The translations under genes were made by a program, and so were the position numbers. DNA of 64,000 bases from Breviolum minutum Mf 1.05b.01 (taxonomy: Eukaryota > Sar > Dinophyceae > Suessiales > Symbiodiniaceae). How positions within the stretch are numbered: the first letter of the stretch is position 1; every line of letters starts with the position of its first letter. The stretch covers positions 1 to 64,000 of the forward strand of contig DF240848.1 in NCBI GenBank assembly GCA_000507305.1. Direction: 5' to 3'. The notes beneath the pieces are model-generated. The model made no database searches. It saw only the letters and a program-made list of their open reading frames with translations, and was not told the DNA's origin. Below are positions 23,430 through 35,443 of this stretch, piece after piece.

Positions 23430-23592
23430 CAGGTGACTTAACTGCTCCGCCTCCGAGGGCTATCTCCAGCTTCGCCTCTCCACCAACAGAGCGGCTGGCG
23501 GGACTCGTGCATTGCTGCAGCCTGTCGAGGGAGGAGGCAGCGTTGTGGGAAATGGCTGCGTCTGACCAAACCTCCTCTGGCCAAATTCACTG
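23430..23592 (+). CDS. GC-rich segment open in three frames
   Basis: Locally GC-rich and open in all three + frames. One frame ends MAASDQTSSGQIH, faintly like the kinesin MNxxSSRSH loop. It is probably an exon, but the frame and family are undecided. Confidence 0.3.
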
Positions 23593-24101
23593 AGAGTTTT
23601 TTTTGTTGAGACCTTTTTTTTGTTTCGTAAATACTGAAAGCAGAGGTGTACTGCAAAAGACCTTTTTTTGACGTGAAGAACAGGTGAGAACTTGTTTTCG
23701 AAGCTGCATAGCTCCAACATTACCATGCGTGGAATGCTGGGAGCAACAGTTCCCAACTGTTTCCTGCAAAAAATCTCTCTTGAAAGATTTATTGATTGGA
23801 AGTAAGAAGCTGAATCCTGAAATCCTGAAAAAACACAATACAATCGTATCCTACCTACCCCGCAAGAAAAATTCACCTCCACAACTGGCATAGTTTCTTT
23901 GGTGTTTTTTAGCCGATGTTGTTGACGCATGTTTTATTGAAATGTTGGTAGCCCTCCATTTGGCGAAATTTCCAACCCTTCTGTCCCAAGGCACAATTTT
24001 TTGATCCACCAGCAACACTCACAGATCCCAGTGAGGCCAAAGGGGGTGAGAATGGTGCATAGAATATGCAACTGGTGCTTTAGATTGGGATATGACAATC
24101 G

Positions 24102-24180
24102 AAATGGTAGGCGACTTGCTAAAATCACATGGTGTAGAGAATTTTGAAATCCTGGAAATGCCTGGTATGGTCACGAGGTT
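24102..24180 (+). CDS. Unassigned exon-like segment
   Basis: Reads VGDLLKSHGVENFEILEMPG then MVTRL before a GTGAGT donor. Composition is protein-like and a strong donor is present, but no family is recognised. Confidence 0.4.
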
Positions 24181-25163
24181 GGTGAGTGGAGGATTAAAAG
24201 TTGAAGGAATGCTTACAACTCCCAAACAAACTCACCTTAATTCACGCAAGGGATGTTTTTGAGATATGGTTCAATGTCATGCAATTTCATCTCTCACCCG
24301 GAAACAACAAGTTGCTCGTGGTGAGCCCCCAATTGTCGCAGGCTGCACCATACCTATCGCATTGCACCATGAAGAAGGTGGATTTTGGGATTAGAGTTGA
24401 GTTGGCTGGCATTTTTATGAAAAAACCGTCAGGGACCATTGTCAGGTTCCAGCCATTATTCAAAGGAGAGTGGTGGTAGATGGCCCAAGGTAGATGGCTG
24501 GCTTTGGTGGATTTCTCACTTGGGGGTGCTGTAAAAGTTGCCCAAATATGACACGGAACGGACCAGGACCAGAAAGTTGCAGGATTCAGACACAAATTTG
24601 GAGATATACTGTATATCATGTATCTCAATTTGAAATGCTAATACCAATACTCAATACTAAGACTCATGCTAGTGCCAATACTAGTACTAGTACTCTCTTA
24701 TTTGTGGACAAATTCTTGGCACAGTTGGAACCGTCAACAAAAACCCAAGTGAACTAAGTTTGTATGGATAGTTAGACAGTTGGAACGGTCCAAAAGCCAT
24801 GTTTGCTGCCAGGTGGTTTTGCTCTATGCATTTGACAAGACGGGATTGGTGCTGCGACCGAGGCCCCAAGGGGAACATCACTTTAGAGGCATTGAAATGT
24901 CTTCTGGCTTTCCTGGTGAAAAGCAAGAAACTTGGAGACTCCAAATCTTGCCATTCTTTTTTTTGGTCACCTGAAACAGATTTTGTTTTGAAGTCATCTA
25001 CCTGTAAATGCAGATTTTCGTGGAAGTAGTAGGTTTTTTCACCATGAAGAGATAGTTTGACTACCTGTGGAAGTCAGGCATGGTCTTGAGACGTTTCCTT
25101 TTGGGAACTTCACTTTCCTGACCCTTTTTAGGATCAAAAATCCTACAAGATTCGTTGGTTCCT

Positions 25164-25723
25164 TTAGCTTGTCGGCCTGAGTCTACGGGCCTGAGAGGTC
25201 AAAGCGACAAAAGAATCCAGGGCAACATTCAAGGTGATATTTGTTTGGAGTATTTTCATAGTTTCCGCTTTTTCGTTTGTTATGTGATCTTTATTCACTT
25301 TATTCAATTGGCCAAGTAAAAACTGAATTTTCCGCATAAAATCCGAAGAGTTTTGCCCTCTGAAAAGTGTGCTTGCCAGGGCAGCGCTGGACGACCAGAT
25401 CGATGTTTTACTAGATGCTGGTGCGCGGTGGTTGTTTTTCTGAGCCGTGACTGTTGTTGAAGCAGGGGAGTTTCCCCTCCCGTGAAATTGCCAACACGTG
25501 GGTGTTTTGCCACCCTCATCCTGATCGAAACCGTCACAGATAGACCAGCATCTTCGGGAACGCGTTGTCCGAAGGTCATGTATTGGTCTACCTTCACGAA
25601 CTGCTTGATGTCTCGGTGGACTTTTGTTGCATCTTGGCGGCAGATGGTGCATCCGGTGGTGTGCCCTAAATCAGTGGCTTGCAAAACAGTTGTGATGACC
25701 TCAATAAACAACATAAAGATCAA
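25164..25723 (-). other. Overlapping minus-strand open frames, unidentified
   Basis: Two long frames overlap on the minus strand. One (25304-25723) carries TTGCTICRQDATKVHRDIKQ; the other (25164-25652) continues with a helical end (MRKIQFLLGQLNKVNKDHI). They read like one coding sequence broken by a frameshift, perhaps a mobile-element remnant, against the direction of all other genes here. No diagnostic motif (RT, integrase) is visible. Confidence 0.35.
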
Positions 25724-25856
25724 AACTGCATAAAAGACGTGTTTTTTTTCCTAGCTTCCAGATGTTCTTATATCCATCCTTTATCTTTTGTCTGTGCTTG
25801 GAGCCATTTTTTCTCACCGTTTGGTGTTTGCACATCCCCCAAAAATCACTCCAGGT

Positions 25857-25995
25857 GATATCTCTGCTGGATTCTATCGCCCCGAGGTCCCGCAGGATCC
25901 TCCAGCAGATGGGCTGCCGCACGAACAACGCTTCCGGCACCACAAGCGCAGCTAGGCGAGGTCAAGAAGTGATGCTGCAGAGTTTTTCAAAAAAT
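25857..25995 (+). CDS. Unassigned exon-like segment
   Basis: After CCAG the frame reads VISLLDSIAPRSRRILQQMG then CRTNNASGTTSAARR. Protein-like, no known family. Confidence 0.35.
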
Positions 25996-26630
25996 TCTCT
26001 GGAAATTGAAAGCATGGATTGTGGACGTGGTTTTGGCAAAATTCTTGCATCATAAAGTGGGTGCCGAAGAAGTTTTGAAATGCCTTCCACATTTTTGCAC
26101 TAACACTGATTACTCTTTCCCAAGCAACAGAGCCTTTTCTTCGAGTTTTCTTCACCATTGAACTCATCTCAACTCTATGATGCAGTATTCTCCCTGGATG
26201 ATCCCGTATGACCTTTTTGCCAGGTTTGTTATTCCAGTTGGATCTTATCTTTGAGCCTTGTGCTCCACACAAGGCCAAACAGGAGCGTTCATGCCATCGG
26301 TGTTTGCTGTGTTTGTTCTCTTCTTGTCTCCTTTGGGAGTTTCAGGAAGTGCTGCCGGTGTCAACGGCGTTGCTGGAACAGTACCATGGCTGCGTTGGGC
26401 GATGTTGGGCGCAAGGTGATAATCTGATAGGCATGGGCAGCATGGGTTTTTCAGATTTTTCTAAAAAAAAGTCGATACTCAATGATCCCTGTTGTGCGGT
26501 CATTTCAGCCCACCATAGCCTCAGAACTTTAATGCTTCCTGGATTCCTTGGATGAGCTGGCAAAGTTTTTGAGTTTAGGGTATTTCCGGAAAAAGGTTGA
26601 TGTCGTTTGGCTAAAGCAAGTTCCGCACCT

Positions 26631-26734
26631 ACACCCTGGAAAATTCACATAGAACCAAAAACTGGAAGTTGGGAAGATGATTTTCCTTTGCAATTGGGTG
26701 ATTTTTAGGTTCCATGTTAATTTTCAGGAGTGTA
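26631..26734. mobile_element. MITE-like inverted-repeat element, family B copy 1
   Basis: Left end TACACCCTGGAAAATTCACA..GAACC and right end GGTTCCATGTTAATTTTCAG..GTGTA are imperfect inverted repeats of about 27 bp. The element is related in sequence and layout to the one at 57.73 kb. No coding capacity. Confidence 0.65.
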
Positions 26735-26999
26735 ATTCCTGTGATGAATCCTTTCTGCATTTTCGTTGTGAGATCAGTGACCTCCGCAGGTACAAGCAGC
26801 TTTTTCTTTCCATCAAGGTGCGACAAGATGGGCTTCATCTTGCGGTGAGACGAAACCAAAATGAATGAAGTTATCCCGCAAAAACAAAAGGCAGTGGTGG
26901 ATTAAGCATCTTTTCCAACACAATTTACAATAAAGTATTGTTTTTTTCCAATCAAAACATTTTGACCAACAAGACTTGAAGCTTCACTCTGTTTGTCTA

Positions 27000-27330
27000 G
27001 GATAAGGCTCCTGAGGAGATGGACTTGATTGCTTTGAAGGATTTGTATCTTGGCAGAGGGTGGAAGACGTAGCTGAAAATAGCATCTCAAGTTAGGCTTT
27101 GACAACCCGGACCTGAAATAGAATGAAGGATTATATATGCGATTTTGTTTGCGATGTCAAAGATCCGATTGCTGTTACTCATTTTATGCTCTATGCCTAG
27201 CCAAGGCACTTGGATCGGGACATGGGAGGCATTTCCATCGTACCTTGGGTTTTCAATCGGTGGACCAAGGAGTTGATTGAAAACGGGCAGTATCCCAATG
27301 GCTCCGAAGATGTTTGGGGCACAATATGGC
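27000..27330 (+). CDS. Unassigned exon-like segments before the KS gene
   Basis: Two protein-like pieces: DKAPEEMDLIALKDLYLGRG at 27001-27060, and DRDMGGISIVPWVFNRWTKE with LIENGQYPNGSEDVWGTIW ending at a GTAAGA donor near 27331. They could be upstream exons of the KS-like gene or a separate gene. Confidence 0.4.
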
Positions 27331-28013
27331 GGTAAGAAATCCAATTTTTGGTGTTTTGATGAGATGAAATTGTGGGAGATGTGCTACATTGAGCTATATA
27401 AATACTGCTGGCCTTTTTTTTATTCCACGCTTTCAGGGAGGTTTCAGCAATTTCAACAAGCTCTGGGCCGACATGCACCAACTTACCCACTCTTTCCATC
27501 AAAACACCTGAGATTGAAAATTGCAGGGAGACAAAATGTGTAGCAGAAGCTGTTTGTCTCATTTTCAATTTTTAAAGCATTTTCAAAATTCCACCCAACA
27601 ACGGGTTTTTGTTGTTGAGCTTCCGGTGTTGATTTTCAAGGCTGCTCTGCACACCGCATTACCTACCCTGCCACGCGTGAGTGCCCGATTGGGTGCTGAC
27701 ATGGAGGCAAGTTGAAGGACAAAATCCACCAAAATCCATGATATTTTTGGATATTTATGTGGCAAGATTAGCAAAATGTACCAAGTGTGGTGGGTTTATG
27801 GAAATTTTCATTTGGTTGGGAAGATTGGCTCAGGTGTTTGGTGAGCCTGGGTTGGTTGGGTTTTAGTTTCCAAGAAAGTGGTACTGGTACTTTCATCAAA
27901 GGAGTGAGTTGAAGTCATTATTCTGGTTGGTGCTTCCTAATAAAATGCCCAAATTGATGGCCTTTTGGTAAATTTCATTGGGATTCCTTATCCTTCCCCT
28001 CATTCCTCAGCAG

Positions 28014-28130
28014 GCCGCCTTGCTGGGTGGCTTGGACCCTGTGACACCGGTGCGAGCGCCGCCGGTGAAGTGTAGTCGTTCTGTGGAGATGCGGGAGAGG
28101 ATCGGGGCCTGGACTGTCAGCTTGTACAGT
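28014..28130 (+). pseudogene. KS exon: N-terminal W..LL.G.D.V segment
   Basis: Follows CAGCAG. It reads AALLGGLDPVTPVRAPPVKC then SRSVEMRERIGAWTVS, matching (FW)xxLLxGxDxVxxVPxxRW. It ends before TGA at 28131. Confidence 0.75.
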
Positions 28131-28177
28131 TGATGATCCTGGTGTTTTGTTGGAAGACGTTGGCCATGGTTTTTCAG

Positions 28178-28266
28178 GCAATACTTTGGTGCAAAGTGGG
28201 ATCTTTCGGAATACTATGAAGAGAATCCAGAAGGACTGGGTCCAAAATGGAAATTGTGGATTCCAG
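28178..28266 (+). pseudogene. KS exon: RWD...YYD-type segment
   Basis: Starts after TTTCAG. It reads QYFGAKWDLSEYYEENPEGL then GPKWKLWIP, matching RWDxxxYYDPDPxxPGKxY. The end may be a GC donor (CCAG|GCGACT). Confidence 0.75.
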
Positions 28267-29012
28267 GCGACTGGAAGGCTTTCGTGACATAGTGACGTAG
28301 TGCGAGTGGAAGGCATGGTCCGGCTTTAGCCTCGGACTGTTTTGTGCCGCATTTTTCAGACTTTTACAAAGAAGTCATAGAAAAAGGCTCAATCACTGCA
28401 CTGACAATCATTTTTGAACTCCAAGAAACCAGAAAGTTGCCTTGCTGCGCTGTGTTGCTGTGCTGTTTGGCAGGAGAAAACTTCAAGATCTATTCCAAAC
28501 ACCTCTCCGTGCTCTATCGCAGTCCTTTGGTCTAAAGTGAAGGAAAAATAGGTTCCATTTGGGCTCCACCCCAAAAGGTGGTGTTTCGGGGGCTAGATGT
28601 TGTAAAGCAGGAAAACATAGAACCAATCCGTTTCGACTTTTTTTTGTGGAACAAAAGGAATAAAAACAGGAGATTTCTCAATCAGACTTCACATCAACAG
28701 ATTTTCCACGTGCAGTCTGGAACCTCATGTTGAGGCTATGATGTGGCTGGCGACTTTGATTATAGGCCTGGGAATCTTCAGTGTATGCTTTGTTCTTGCA
28801 ACTTGAAGTCAAGTCCAGGGGCAGTCGATGTATATACCGCGAAGTACTCAGTAGCAAAAGACCTTCACCTAAAATAGGATACGAGATATAGGGTGAGTCC
28901 TTCTCAACATCCAGGTCATACTTGAGGGTTTTTAAGACAGGATGAATAATGAGTGAGGACGAATCAAACCAAATAACTCGTGAATTCTGAGGGTAAACAT
29001 CTGCCATGTGTC

Positions 29013-29130
29013 AAGATGCGAGCCAGGCATTTCGGCTTCACCCTCCAGGAGAGTTACCAATTGGATCAACGTTGTCGCATGCTCTGTGAGGGACATGCCG
29101 AAGTCTTGCACAAGACCAACGAATGGAGGA
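29013..29130 (+). pseudogene. KS exon: FFGIS..EA..MDPQQR-type segment
   Basis: Reads ARHFGFTLQESYQLDQRCRM then LCEGHAEVLHKTN. This aligns with FFGISPxEAxxMDPQQRLLLExxxEAL. MDPQQR has become QLDQRC. Confidence 0.78.
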
Positions 29131-30165
29131 CGGCGAAAAAACAACATCCAAAATCTTTTCTGCAACAAGGGAGGCATGACTTGGGTCAAATTACCTCCCC
29201 CTACCCTTCCCCCCCCAAAAAAAAGAAACACATCATCCATATGGGGGTAGCCACTCGTGCCAATCTAATCTTTTTCTGGCCCCCAACCGGGTGGTCAAAG
29301 GGGTACTGTTTGTTAAGGAGACGCTGCGAGGCCTCACGTGACTATGGCCTCTTCACCGGACTTTCAGGTGCGTGGGCCGAGTCTTAACCTGTTCGACTCG
29401 CCCTTAATGGGGGCGAAAAGCTGTTGGCAGAGAAATTACTGTAACATGTGGGTGGTCTCATCTTTTTCCTCCAAGCATCATTTGTACATTTGAAGTGGCA
29501 ATCTTTTTTGAGATTTCTGGGGTGCGATTTGAAGCCAGCAGCAGTAGCATGGTTTCTTGGAAGCTTCAAGTCAGATGCTGAGAGGGTGATGAATGCAGCT
29601 GGCTGTGCTGGTTAAAAGTCACCTTGACCTTTTGTTGAGCATTCCGCACCCAACTGAATTATTGCATACCTCAACCTTGGAGCTTCATCTTTTTCTACGC
29701 TGATCCTTTCAAAAGTAAGATACAGACAGACATACCGATATCCATGGTTTACGGACTGCAGGTACCCGAGAGTCATGGAGTTTAAGTTCATTTGTTGAAT
29801 CCAATCCAGCGAGGATTATTTGCAAGGCCGATGATCCTACCAAAGGGAGGGTATTTTTTGTTGGCCAGAAAAGCTTCTGGGCGAAAAAATTGGTCCCCAA
29901 CCGGAGTGTGTTTGGGCGATGATTTCCATCAATGTTGTTTGCCAACTTGGAGTTTTAGTGCCAATTTCGTCGCCCTTGAGGATCCACCATTTTTTGGGGA
30001 GGATGAAGATTTTGAGTTTTTTTTTGTTTAAACCTCGCAGGTTTTTGATATTTGTCAGGGAAAAACTGGCCACGAAAAATCTTGAACGACAAGAAACCAA
30101 CTTCTCCCCATCAGAGATGATGGGATTGAATGGTGCTCCGGAAGCGAAGTCGATACATCCCTTCT

Positions 30166-30280
30166 AAGGACAAGTCCTCTTTGTTGAAGATTTTTTTGGT
30201 TCAGAAAAGCACTCCAAAAAGCTTTGGGAAAACTTTTGTGAGTCCACCTCAAGGGTGCTAAAGTCAGACAAACTTCACAG
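30166..30280 (+). pseudogene. Possible KS exon (GVFVG region)
   Basis: After CTAAG the frame reads GQVLFVEDFFGSEKHSKKLW then ENFCESTSRVLKSDK. It lies between two firm KS exons, where KS domains carry GVFVG....W. Suggestive only. Confidence 0.4.
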
Positions 30281-30340
30281 GTATGACGGACGGATACGGA
30301 CGGTATGAATGTAAAAATTCCACATGTGCTTGTCTTGAAG

Positions 30341-30389
30341 GTGTCAGAGGCTTTGAACTTTACTGGCCCAGTGAGGGCATTGGATACAG
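30341..30389 (+). pseudogene. KS exon: (Y)ALN.TGP....DT
   Basis: Bounded by TTGAAG| and ACAG|GTGAGG. It reads VSEALNFTGPVRALDT plus one base, matching RISYxLxLTGPSxTxDT immediately before the active-site Cys. Confidence 0.85.
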
Positions 30390-30511
30390 GTGAGGGGGGT
30401 TGGGGAGGATTTTAGTGTGGGTATGTATCAAAGGCTCGGCTAGGGATGATGTACGGGATATATATATATATATATATTATGGATAGAACGAAAGTAAAAG
30501 GGATTCTGCTG

Positions 30512-30558
30512 CCTTCCTTCCTTCCTTCCTTCCTTCCTTCCTTCCTTCTTTCCTTCCT
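30512..30558. repeat. (CTTC)n microsatellite
   Basis: About eleven CCTT units, intronic in the KS-like gene, preceded by an AT dinucleotide run near 30459-30478. Confidence 0.95.
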
Positions 30559-30746
30559 CACTTGCTTGTTTGACGTGTACCCCATTGACCTCTGAACCAC
30601 TCCGTTTTTTCTCCTCACTTCCCCAAAATCAAGTGGGAGGTCTCAACATGTGGTAACAAAAGCAATGTAAAACTCAAATTCCATAGGGTCTCCTACTCAA
30701 AAAATATGTGGGTCAGGGGTTCTTATTTTGGGTTGACCTCGGCCAG

Positions 30747-30826
30747 ATGACTCCAGTGGTTTAGTGGCCTGCGCTATGGCAGTGGAAGAGCTGAGAAAAC
30801 CTCAAGCTTGTCCGGTTGCCTTTGCG
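30747..30826 (+). pseudogene. KS exon: active-site loop with Cys replaced
   Basis: Starts after GGCCAG with two bases that complete the codon opened at 30389 (G+AT). It continues DSSGLVACAMAVEELRKPQA then CPVAFA. It aligns with DTACSSSLVAxxxAxxxLRxxxC, with Asp at the Cys position. The TGA at 30827 follows at once. Confidence 0.85.
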
Positions 30827-31243
30827 TGACTCGGCAGTGAATGCACCAAGTTTAACATACATAGCCCCTTGAAGGTTTATTTTTTTCTCAAAAAGAAAGT
30901 TTTGCCGACTGCAATGCAATCCGTTTCCGTTGTTTAGCTCCCCGAAACTATCATTTAGGAAGCACCATGGAAACGTGAAGGGGAAACAAGGATCACACAA
31001 ATATGGTCAGAATGGGATGATGAGATCGCACATGAGCCACGGTTGTAGAGAACTAGAGGTAAACCTCTAGAACATACTAGATGAGTCTTCAAAATGTTTG
31101 GAGTGATTTTACTGCTTTCTATTTCATAATTTTGGTAGTTCGAAAAATCCGTTTGGCATCTCCGTAAATCTAAATCCCTATACCTCAGATGGATCAAAAT
31201 TTCAATGAGTCGGCCCTAAGCTTCATAACTTCAATACAATCAT

Positions 31244-31360
31244 GATATAGGTGTTTCCAAAAATAGTGGTACCCCCAAATCATCCATTTTAATAAGGCTT
31301 TCCATTATAAATCATCCATTTTGGGGTATATACCCATACTTTTTGGGAAACACCCATATA
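31244..31360. mobile_element. MITE-like element, family A copy 1
   Basis: An inverted repeat: left end GATATAGGTGTTTCCAAAAA, right end GGGAAACACCCATATA. Interior phrases (CCAAATCATCCATTTTAATA, TTTCCATTATAAA) are shared with the copy at 62.21 kb. Intronic within the KS-like gene, non-coding. Confidence 0.82.
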
Positions 31361-31625
31361 TTCCCACATTATTCCCCAACCTAAAACAGGTTTTCCTCTA
31401 CTATAATAAACCCCAGGAGTTCGGCGAGTTGGATTTCAAGTCCCTTGGAGTTGGCCCTACATTGTTCTACAGGTGGGGGATGGTGCAAAAAAAATCAAGG
31501 AAACACCATGGTGACAACATGGATTGAATGGATTGAATGGATCAATCTTTAATATATGGTTTTTGTTTTGTTTTGGTTTTGTTTTGGGGGTGATCGAGGA
31601 AGTAGATGGGTTGGTTCGTTTTAAG

Positions 31626-31728
31626 GTGACAAGTTCAGCCCCTCCAACACAACTGGCAGGGATGGCTTCTCGTTCGGGGCGCACACGCTGCTTTGATCAG
31701 TCTGCAGATGGATTTACGCAAGGGGAAG
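31626..31728 (+). pseudogene. KS exon: FD..ADGF..GEG
   Basis: Follows TTTAAG. It reads VTSSAPPTQLAGMASRSG then GRTRCFDQSADGFTQGEG, an almost canonical GRCxxFDxxADGFxRGEG. Confidence 0.9.
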
Positions 31729-32097
31729 GCACACCACAGTTGGGGCTGGCACCGAAAGACCATGGTGACCACGATCCAGAATCCTTTCTAATGGTTTCTG
31801 TTGATCCTGCCCTAGGAACTGAAATGAGTTTCGCTTTCTATAGGTGCTCACGACTTGGCTGTGCTTTGTACGGGGAGTCATGTCATGTAATGCTGTGAAA
31901 AAGGTGTTTTTCAGGTTTTTTCTTCAGATTTGATCATTCAATCATTTCTGAAAAATTTGAGAAAGTTCCTCCATTTTGCGTGAAACCTAACCCAAAAAGA
32001 TGAAACTGGAGGGGGAAAACACACATTGGGGGGCCAACCCAACAAAAACCCATCCGGGGGCCCAGCTGAGAACCCAATTTTCTTCCAAGCAGACGAT

Positions 32098-32160
32098 TTT
32101 TTCGGCACCTTGAAAGGCACGGTGGTGTTGATGCTGCGTCCTGCAAGCGCTAAAGCCGAG
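32098..32160 (+). pseudogene. KS exon: strand after GEG
   Basis: Reads FGTLKGTVVLMLRPASAKAE, compatible with the GAVVLKPLSDAxA strand that follows GEG in KS domains. Boundaries are approximate. Confidence 0.6.
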
Positions 32161-32538
32161 TGGACCGTGGTTTCTTGGGTTTTGATTTGATGATGGATGT
32201 TTGGTGAGGATGTTCCGGGGGTTGAACTAGGGCGGCCAGTAAGAAAAGAAGGGGAAAACCCGAAGATGCAATGGATGGAAGATCTTTTTAATTTTTGGAA
32301 CTGGTCTGTTTGCTCTGTTTGACCCCGATATCCCTTTGAGAGGAAGACGATGTTTCCATGGTTCCTTTTTCTACTTGCTTTGATAGACCAATTCATCCGA
32401 CCGCCAGTTGAGATAGGGTGACAAAAACAGATTGGTGAATGAACCTTTTGTTTTTTCTTTTTCATCTTATAGAAATTCATAAATCATCATTCTCAACTGG
32501 TGCGTGTTGCCCCAATTGCCGGATACCAAAGTTTTCAG

Positions 32539-32563
32539 GTTGGGTCTGCCATGAACAGCCGAG
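32539..32563 (+). pseudogene. KS exon: AMN..G
   Basis: A 25-bp exon between TTTTCAG| and |GTGGAC. It reads VGSAMNSR plus one base, matching G(S/C)AxNxDG. Confidence 0.72.
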
Positions 32564-32698
32564 GTGGACAGGGAAGTGGCATGGGGCATGGGGGTTAAGG
32601 AGTGACCCAAAAAACAGGATCCAGGGCGCCTCAAAAAGTTGATTCGACTCTCTGAAAAATGGGGGACTGGTGATGGGACATGTGCTGCTTTCTGGGAG

Positions 32699-32757
32699 GT
32701 CAAGACGCAAGTTTGCGTGCACCCTCGGCACCGGCCATGGAGGATGTGTTGATGAAG
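32699..32757 (+). pseudogene. KS exon: ASL.AP..PAM
   Basis: Starts after TGGGAG and completes the Gly codon from 32563. It then reads QDASLRAPSAPAMEDVLMK, matching GRSASLTAPNGPxQ. Ends before GTTTCA. Confidence 0.85.
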
Positions 32758-32956
32758 GTTTCATGGGACCTGGTGACGCTGGGAAATAGATCGAAATTAT
32801 CGGCTCTTGTTTCCCTCTTGGTTTAAATCACGATCCACAGACTGTTGAGAAATGCGGCATTAACTACCAACTGCCTCCGAAATATTGACTTTGCATCTTT
32901 GTTTGTCAACAAGATTTGATCTAAATCTTCATGATCGATACATGACGCCAAAGCAG

Positions 32957-33017
32957 GCCACACGCGATGCGCAACTCTCCTTCTTGGTAGTAGATGCTGT
33001 GGAGACGAGTGCAAATG
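32957..33017 (+). pseudogene. KS exon: VD.VET(HGTGT) with His lost
   Basis: Reads ATRDAQLSFLVVDAVETSAN, aligning with AGxxxxxVDxVExHGTGTxLGDP. The catalytic HGTGT has become SANGS. The 3' end is uncertain. Confidence 0.75.
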
Positions 33018-33528
33018 GATCTCCGCCTCTTGGCAAAAATCCATTGATTGTCTCTGCAAGGATGCCATTTTCACAGCTTTCCAATGCGCTTGTCTTTACT
33101 TTTTTGGTGTTCAGATCTTTGGGCAACTTTTTAAAAACCCAAGGTAAAGCAGAAGCATCGGTTACAGACGTTAATGGTCATTGGCAGTAGATTAGGTCTA
33201 ATATTTTGTCTACTATCATTCACCTGTTGATACATTTCTTTACCGGATGCAGGGGCCTTTACCATTGTATTCTTTGACTGCACATCACAAAATTATTTGG
33301 CACGCTAGATCAATTTGCTTTCAGCTTATCTTGCGCGTGTTTGGCACGCTTGTTCTCTTGAAAGGGTTTGAGTAACTGGGTGTCTTGGAACATAACATGA
33401 TTGTACTTTGACAGGTATGACAAACCTTAGATGTGTAATCATCAACAAAGAGATGCATTTTTTTTGTTCTTGCAAGGGTGCCACATATTTTTTTGGGTAT
33501 GCTCCCCTCCTCCATCTTCACTCCTCAG

Positions 33529-33616
33529 GATGGATGTGGGTGAGTTGGAACTGCTGGGCAAAATGCTCAGACACAAAGATGAAGCTCAAGTTCCGGTGAT
33601 GACCTCATCTTCCAAG
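33529..33616 (+). pseudogene. KS exon: GD.IE...L segment
   Basis: Between CCTCAG| and |GTGGGA. It reads MDVGELELLGKMLRHKDEAQ then VPVMTSSSK, at the place of GDPIExxAL......PLxLGSxK. Confidence 0.62.
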
Positions 33617-33844
33617 GTGGGAAGGAAGATTTATAGAAAATTACAGAAACCATTTGCAAAAACACAATTGACAATTCATATGAGTTGATATAATGGTGAA
33701 CTTCTAAATGTATAGTCTCATACATAGTTAATATCCTTGTAATTTGTGCTGCGATTTTTCTGATATCATGATATCAACTTGTTCACCGGATGAATTGACC
33801 ATGAATATCTCGCATTGTCCGCGGCCAGAGTTTCCGGTGGCCAG

Positions 33845-33910
33845 GCATCTTGGGGCCACTTGGGTCCCGTCAGTGGATTAGTGGGTGTGGCCAGGAGTCT
33901 ATCCCTCATG
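33845..33910 (+). pseudogene. KS exon: K(S)NIGH-type segment
   Basis: Starts after GGCCAG in phase 0. It reads ASWGHLGPVSGLVGVARSLS then LM and ends before GTACCT. It aligns with SNIGHLExAAGxAGLIKxxLAL. The His of NIGH is retained. Confidence 0.78.
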
Positions 33911-34426
33911 GTACCTTGGTTTCAAGATGGTGAGAGTCTATCCGGCCAGGGCAGCTGAGGAAGGACAGTTTATCTATTACTATCAAGATATTGGTTCGCT
34001 GCGAAAATGCGATGTTTTGAGTAAAAAGCTCTGAATGGAGAGAGATGATAGAAGTATTGGAAAGTGTAAAGTGGAGCATGAGATTTGTAGTGATGGAAGT
34101 ATGTGACATGGCATATGGGAGCAGAAGCATCCTGCTTCTTGACCGTATATTTTGGCAACAAAAACCATCGACAGCTTTTCTGGTGGGCTTCATGACTCAA
34201 CCGTTCCTGAGGGTCGTTGTCTCTATGGACCGCAGCTCCATTTGCGTCAGTTGTTGCCTTTAGAACAGTCCAGGTGGGGTGATGTCAGATGAGATAGCCG
34301 GTCAGTGGAGATATTGTGCTAAATTGTCTGGTTGGCCCCACCTTTTTTGATTCGCTTGTTTTTTGTTGTTGTTGTTGCATTTTTGTTTTTCTTGTTTGTT
34401 TTTGTTTTTGTTTGTAGGAGTAGTAG

Positions 34427-34483
34427 TAGTGGTGGTGGTGGTGGTGGTAGTGGTGGTGGTGGTGTGGTAGTGGTGGTGGTGGT
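34427..34483. repeat. (GGT)n microsatellite at gap edge
   Basis: GTAGTAG then GGTGGT units run directly into the N gap. Intronic within the KS-like gene. Confidence 0.95.
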
Positions 34484-35213
34484 NNNNNNNNNNNNNNNNN
34501 NNNNNNNNNNNNNNNNNNNNNNNNNNNNNNNNNNNNNNNNNNNNNNNNNNNNNNNNNNNNNNNNNNNNNNNNNNNNNNNNNNNNNNNNNNNNNNNNNNNN
34601 NNNNNNNNNNNNNNNNNNNNNNNNNNNNNNNNNNNNNNNNNNNNNNNNNNNNNNNNNNNNNNNNNNNNNNNNNNNNNNNNNNNNNNNNNNNNNNNNNNNN
34701 NNNNNNNNNNNNNNNNNNNNNNNNNNNNNNNNNNNNNNNNNNNNNNNNNNNNNNNNNNNNNNNNNNNNNNNNNNNNNNNNNNNNNNNNNNNNNNNNNNNN
34801 NNNNNNNNNNNNNNNNNNNNNNNNNNNNNNNNNNNNNNNNNNNNNNNNNNNNNNNNNNNNNNNNNNNNNNNNNNNNNNNNNNNNNNNNNNNNNNNNNNNN
34901 NNNNNNNNNNNNNNNNNNNNNNNNNNNNNNNNNNNNNNNNNNNNNNNNNNNNNNNNNNNNNNNNNNNNNNNNNNNNNNNNNNNNNNNNNNNNNNNNNNNN
35001 NNNNNNNNNNNNNNNNNNNNNNNNNNNNNNNNNNNNNNNNNNNNNNNNNNNNNNNNNNNNNNNNNNNNNNNNNNNNNNNNNNNNNNNNNNNNNNNNNNNN
35101 NNNNNNNNNNNNNNNNNNNNNNNNNNNNNNNNNNNNNNNNNNNNNNNNNNNNNNNNNNNNNNNNNNNNNNNNNNNNNNNNNNNNNNNNNNNNNNNNNNNN
35201 NNNNNNNNNNNNN
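34484..35213. other. Assembly gap (730 N)
   Basis: A run of N flanked by GGT repeats on the left and AGT repeats on the right. KS exons occur on both sides in the right order, so the join is probably correct. Confidence 1.
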
Positions 35214-35339
<126 letters not shown>

Positions 35340-35443
35340 TCCATCTTTGCGTTGTGCTTGTGGCTGTGCTTTGCAATGCCAACCACCTTGGCACACGGGT
35401 GACCATGATGGTCCATGGACCCTTTCCTTCCACTTCGTTGCAG

